NCBI GenBank assembly: GCA_017307505.1
Contig: JAFKEE010000026.1
Coordinates: 1-64,000 of the forward strand
Direction: 5' to 3'
DNA from: Acidobacteriota bacterium
Lineage (GTDB): Bacteria > Acidobacteriota > Terriglobia > Bryobacterales > Bryobacteraceae
Length of the DNA: 64,000 nt
The position numbers and the translations under genes were made by a program. Each line of letters begins with the position of its first letter. Within the stretch, counting starts at the first letter, position 1. The notes under the pieces are model-generated. The model was not told the origin of the DNA. It did no database searches and worked only from the letters and a program-made list of their open reading frames with translations. Shown one piece after another: positions 62,145-64,000 of this stretch.

Positions 62145-63734
62145 TCAGTTGATCTCGTGGTAAATCGTGCCGGATTCGGCGGAGACCAGGCCGAGGTGGA
62201 ACCGGATGGATTCCCCCAGCGCCTTGAGGGAAACACGGGTGACGGCCCAGGCGCCGGCAGCCACAATCGCGGTTGCGCCCAGGACAGCCAGCCGTGAGCG
62301 AAAGATCACGAAGTACTGAACGGCCACGATGGCGGCCATGACTAGGCCGCCGCCCAGCATCAGCGGCACCATGAACGGGCTGCGTGTGGTTTCGGGTTGC
62401 TTGCTGAACGGCAGTCCTTCAATGAGCCGCAGTTCCAGACCGAGATAGAACGACGCCATGGCGATGCTGAACGCCACAAACAACAGCGCGTCGAGCGGTC
62501 CCCAAAACCAGGCGGTCGCCAGCAGCAGGATCCCGTGCGGCGCCAGGATGATGCGCGTCCATAGGGCGGCGTGGGTCCCATTCGCCACGCTTTGCAGACT
62601 GCCGGAAGGGGCCAGCAGGAAGATCCACGTTCCCTTGTAATCGCTGCCGAAGACGAGGAGCGTGCTGATGAAGAACAGCAGGGCTCCGATGACGTGCGGC
62701 ACGAGGTGTACCGGCGAGAAACCGGGGGCGAATACGCTGGCGGAAGGAATGCGGCGCATCTCGAGGAACGGAATGATGAGCATGGGCAGCATCGGCACCA
62801 GTTGGCGGCGGAACTGCCAGTCGCGCCACATCATGGCCGAGACGTAGTGGAAGCCGGCGCGTGCTGGAGGGCCTCCGTACAGCCGGGCCGTAAGATCGCC
62901 GAGCCGCGATCGCCGGCTACCGCGGGCACGAGTGCCGCGCCCCTGCACCATGCTCGAGACGCGAACCAGGAAGTCGGCCGAGAGCGCTCGAATCCCGAAG
63001 CTGCCCACCACCAGCGCCAGCACGGCGAGAGCTGCGATGAGCGTGTTGCGCCAGGTGGGATCCTGCGGCAGGGCGATCCGGAAAGGCAGGTGGGTGAATA
63101 CACGCGGCACGAACTGCAGCAGGGAGAGGAAGATCAGGGGTACCAGTTCGATTGCCTGGCCCCACGATTTCACTCGCGACGGAGGGGCGATGCGCAGTAG
63201 CCAGCCGAAAATCGAACAGCACAGGAGGGCGATGAACAGTCCGACAGCCAGCGCGCCGGCCAGGTGCAGCAGCGGGTAGTAGAGGGGACAGCCAGGTATG
63301 AACAAGGCCACCAGGGCGGGCACCACATTTAACCCGGGCGCCAGGTAAAGCACGATACGCAGCAGGTGTGTGAGTTTGGCCGCTGTATAGGTCGCGCCGT
63401 CCACCGGTTGATGTGCCAGGACCAGGGCTTCCGTGGGATTCACCAGGCTGTTGCTGGTCTCCGTCAACAGGATGATGAACAGCAGGAAGGCGGTCATGAA
63501 GAAGAAGATTCCGGCGTAGCCGGACAGGGATCGCTGTGCCAGGAGCATCAGCACGCTCAGCAATGCCGCCATGACAGCGTAGAGCAGGGTGGCGGCCTTC
63601 AGGGTGAAGCCGTCCCGGCCCAGGTGGCCCAGCATCTCGCGCCGTTCGCTGATCTTGCCGAATAGGCCGAGCAGCAGCCAGTAGCGCACGGGGTCGATAC
63701 CGCACAGGCGCAGGAGCGGAGCGAGGGCGTTCAT
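62145..63734 (-). CDS. ABC-2-like transporter permease
   Basis: A 529-residue protein with about 12 TM helices in two halves, separated by a basic cytoplasmic region (GRGTRARGSRRSRLGD, near residues 265-280). It overlaps the ATPase gene upstream by 4 bp (ATGA), so the two form an exporter. Large ABC-2-like permeases of this kind lack clear substrate motifs. Confidence 0.8.
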   Translation of the reverse strand: MNALAPLLRLCGIDPVRYWLLLGLFGKISERREMLGHLGRDGFTLKAATLLYAVMAALLSVLMLLAQRSLSGYAGIFFFMTAFLLFIILLTETSNSLVNPTEALVLAHQPVDGATYTAAKLTHLLRIVLYLAPGLNVVPALVALFIPGCPLYYPLLHLAGALAVGLFIALLCCSIFGWLLRIAPPSRVKSWGQAIELVPLIFLSLLQFVPRVFTHLPFRIALPQDPTWRNTLIAALAVLALVVGSFGIRALSADFLVRVSSMVQGRGTRARGSRRSRLGDLTARLYGGPPARAGFHYVSAMMWRDWQFRRQLVPMLPMLIIPFLEMRRIPSASVFAPGFSPVHLVPHVIGALLFFISTLLVFGSDYKGTWIFLLAPSGSLQSVANGTHAALWTRIILAPHGILLLATAWFWGPLDALLFVAFSIAMASFYLGLELRLIEGLPFSKQPETTRSPFMVPLMLGGGLVMAAIVAVQYFVIFRSRLAVLGATAIVAAGAWAVTRVSLKALGESIRFHLGLVSAESGTIYHEIN

Positions 63735-64000
63735 GGCCTGAGCGCGTCGACAATGCGCGCGACTCCGGGATCGGTGTCCACCGAGTGAGTCAGCTGGCGG
63801 AAAACCTGCTCCAGCGTTGCCTGGCTGGTGGACTCGCGCAGCGCTTCCGGCGTGTCGTTGGCGATCAGGTTGCCCTGGTGAATGATCATCACCCGGTCGC
63901 AGATCTTTTCCACCACGTCGAGCACATGCGAGCTGTAGAGGATGGTCTTACCGGCCGCCGCCAGAGCGGCCAGCAGGTCCTTGATAAGGATCGCGGCGTT
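63731..64000 (-). CDS. ABC transporter ATP-binding protein (partial, N-terminus beyond the window)
   Basis: Only the last 89 residues are inside the window. The visible part begins NAAILIKDLLAALAAAGKTI and reads on to YSSHVLDVVEKICDRVMII, the H-loop region of ABC ATPases (His in SSH), then LIANDTPEALRE and a short C-terminal tail. The Walker A, Walker B and signature motifs lie beyond 64000. It is coupled to the permease at 62145 by a 4-bp overlap. Confidence 0.9.
   Translation of the reverse strand, partial: NAAILIKDLLAALAAAGKTILYSSHVLDVVEKICDRVMIIHQGNLIANDTPEALRESTSQATLEQVFRQLTHSVDTDPGVARIVDALRP

Noticed and set aside
1-64000. tRNA or rRNA genes, prophage, insertion sequences
   Set aside because: I saw no cloverleaf-like or rRNA-like segment, no transposase or integrase reading frame, and no attachment-site-type duplications. 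A covariance-model scan would be needed to exclude small RNAs.

Overview
The window is a GC-rich bacterial chromosome segment that is almost fully coding, with genes on both strands. It looks like an Acidobacteriota genome of the Bryobacterales/Solibacter type. The main reasons are the PadR regulator overlapping an ADOP-type duplicated permease, the Tat-exported sulfatase and sugar-isomerase-like proteins, and the many secreted glycan-active enzymes (GH92, GH13, GH43-like, DUF2961/GH172, a sialidase-like protein). This assignment is inferred from gene content. There is no rRNA gene in the window, and I saw no tRNA, CRISPR array, prophage or transposase.

Layout. 1-646: intergenic DNA with a 115-bp duplication exactly 200 bp apart. 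647-4432: PadR/ADOP pair and a DUF2306-like membrane protein. 4433-5486: non-coding stretch with a 129-bp tandem repeat. 5487-9543: GH92 mannosidase, secreted esterase and rubrerythrin. 9798-15349: a sensory cluster of a solute-binding lipoprotein, a PAS histidine kinase, a FixJ-type regulator, a receiver-only protein and a NarL-type regulator. 15366-16742: sulfatase. 16892-21330: five genes joined by overlaps, containing three glycosyltransferases, a two-TM protein and a small zinc-finger protein. An O-antigen-ligase-like protein lies at 26815 and a heptose-phosphate kinase at 55382, so surface glycan synthesis is one theme.

21327-36641 holds housekeeping and metabolic genes: an HlyD-like protein, an APC permease with a USP-like tail, a CCA-adding enzyme, SixA, LhgO, an unusual SPFH protein, a GH43-like protein, an ADPRibase-Mn-like phosphoesterase, a VOC protein and a Tat TIM-barrel protein. 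36711-44947 holds a HbpS/GlcG-like secreted protein, a DUF1349 protein, two divergent SDRs, a secreted repeat protein, GH13 and a class V aminotransferase. 44968-55290 holds HrpB, a TlpA-like protein, a membrane histidine kinase, a DUF2961 protein, a DUF4260 protein, a GNAT enzyme, PriA and a small secreted protein.

The most interesting locus is 56401-59505. It encodes a Y-family polymerase homologue whose second acidic catalytic motif reads Gly-Ala instead of Asp-Glu, but which keeps a clamp-binding-like motif. It overlaps by 4 bp a superfamily 1 helicase that carries a UvrD/PcrA-C-terminus-like Tudor domain at its N-terminus. A perfect inverted repeat (AGTGTAA-N4-TTACACT) sits 10 bp before the first start codon. 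I read this as a candidate damage-inducible two-gene repair or tolerance system with a non-catalytic, ImuB-like polymerase subunit. The window ends inside an ABC exporter ATPase gene whose permease partner is at 62145-63734.
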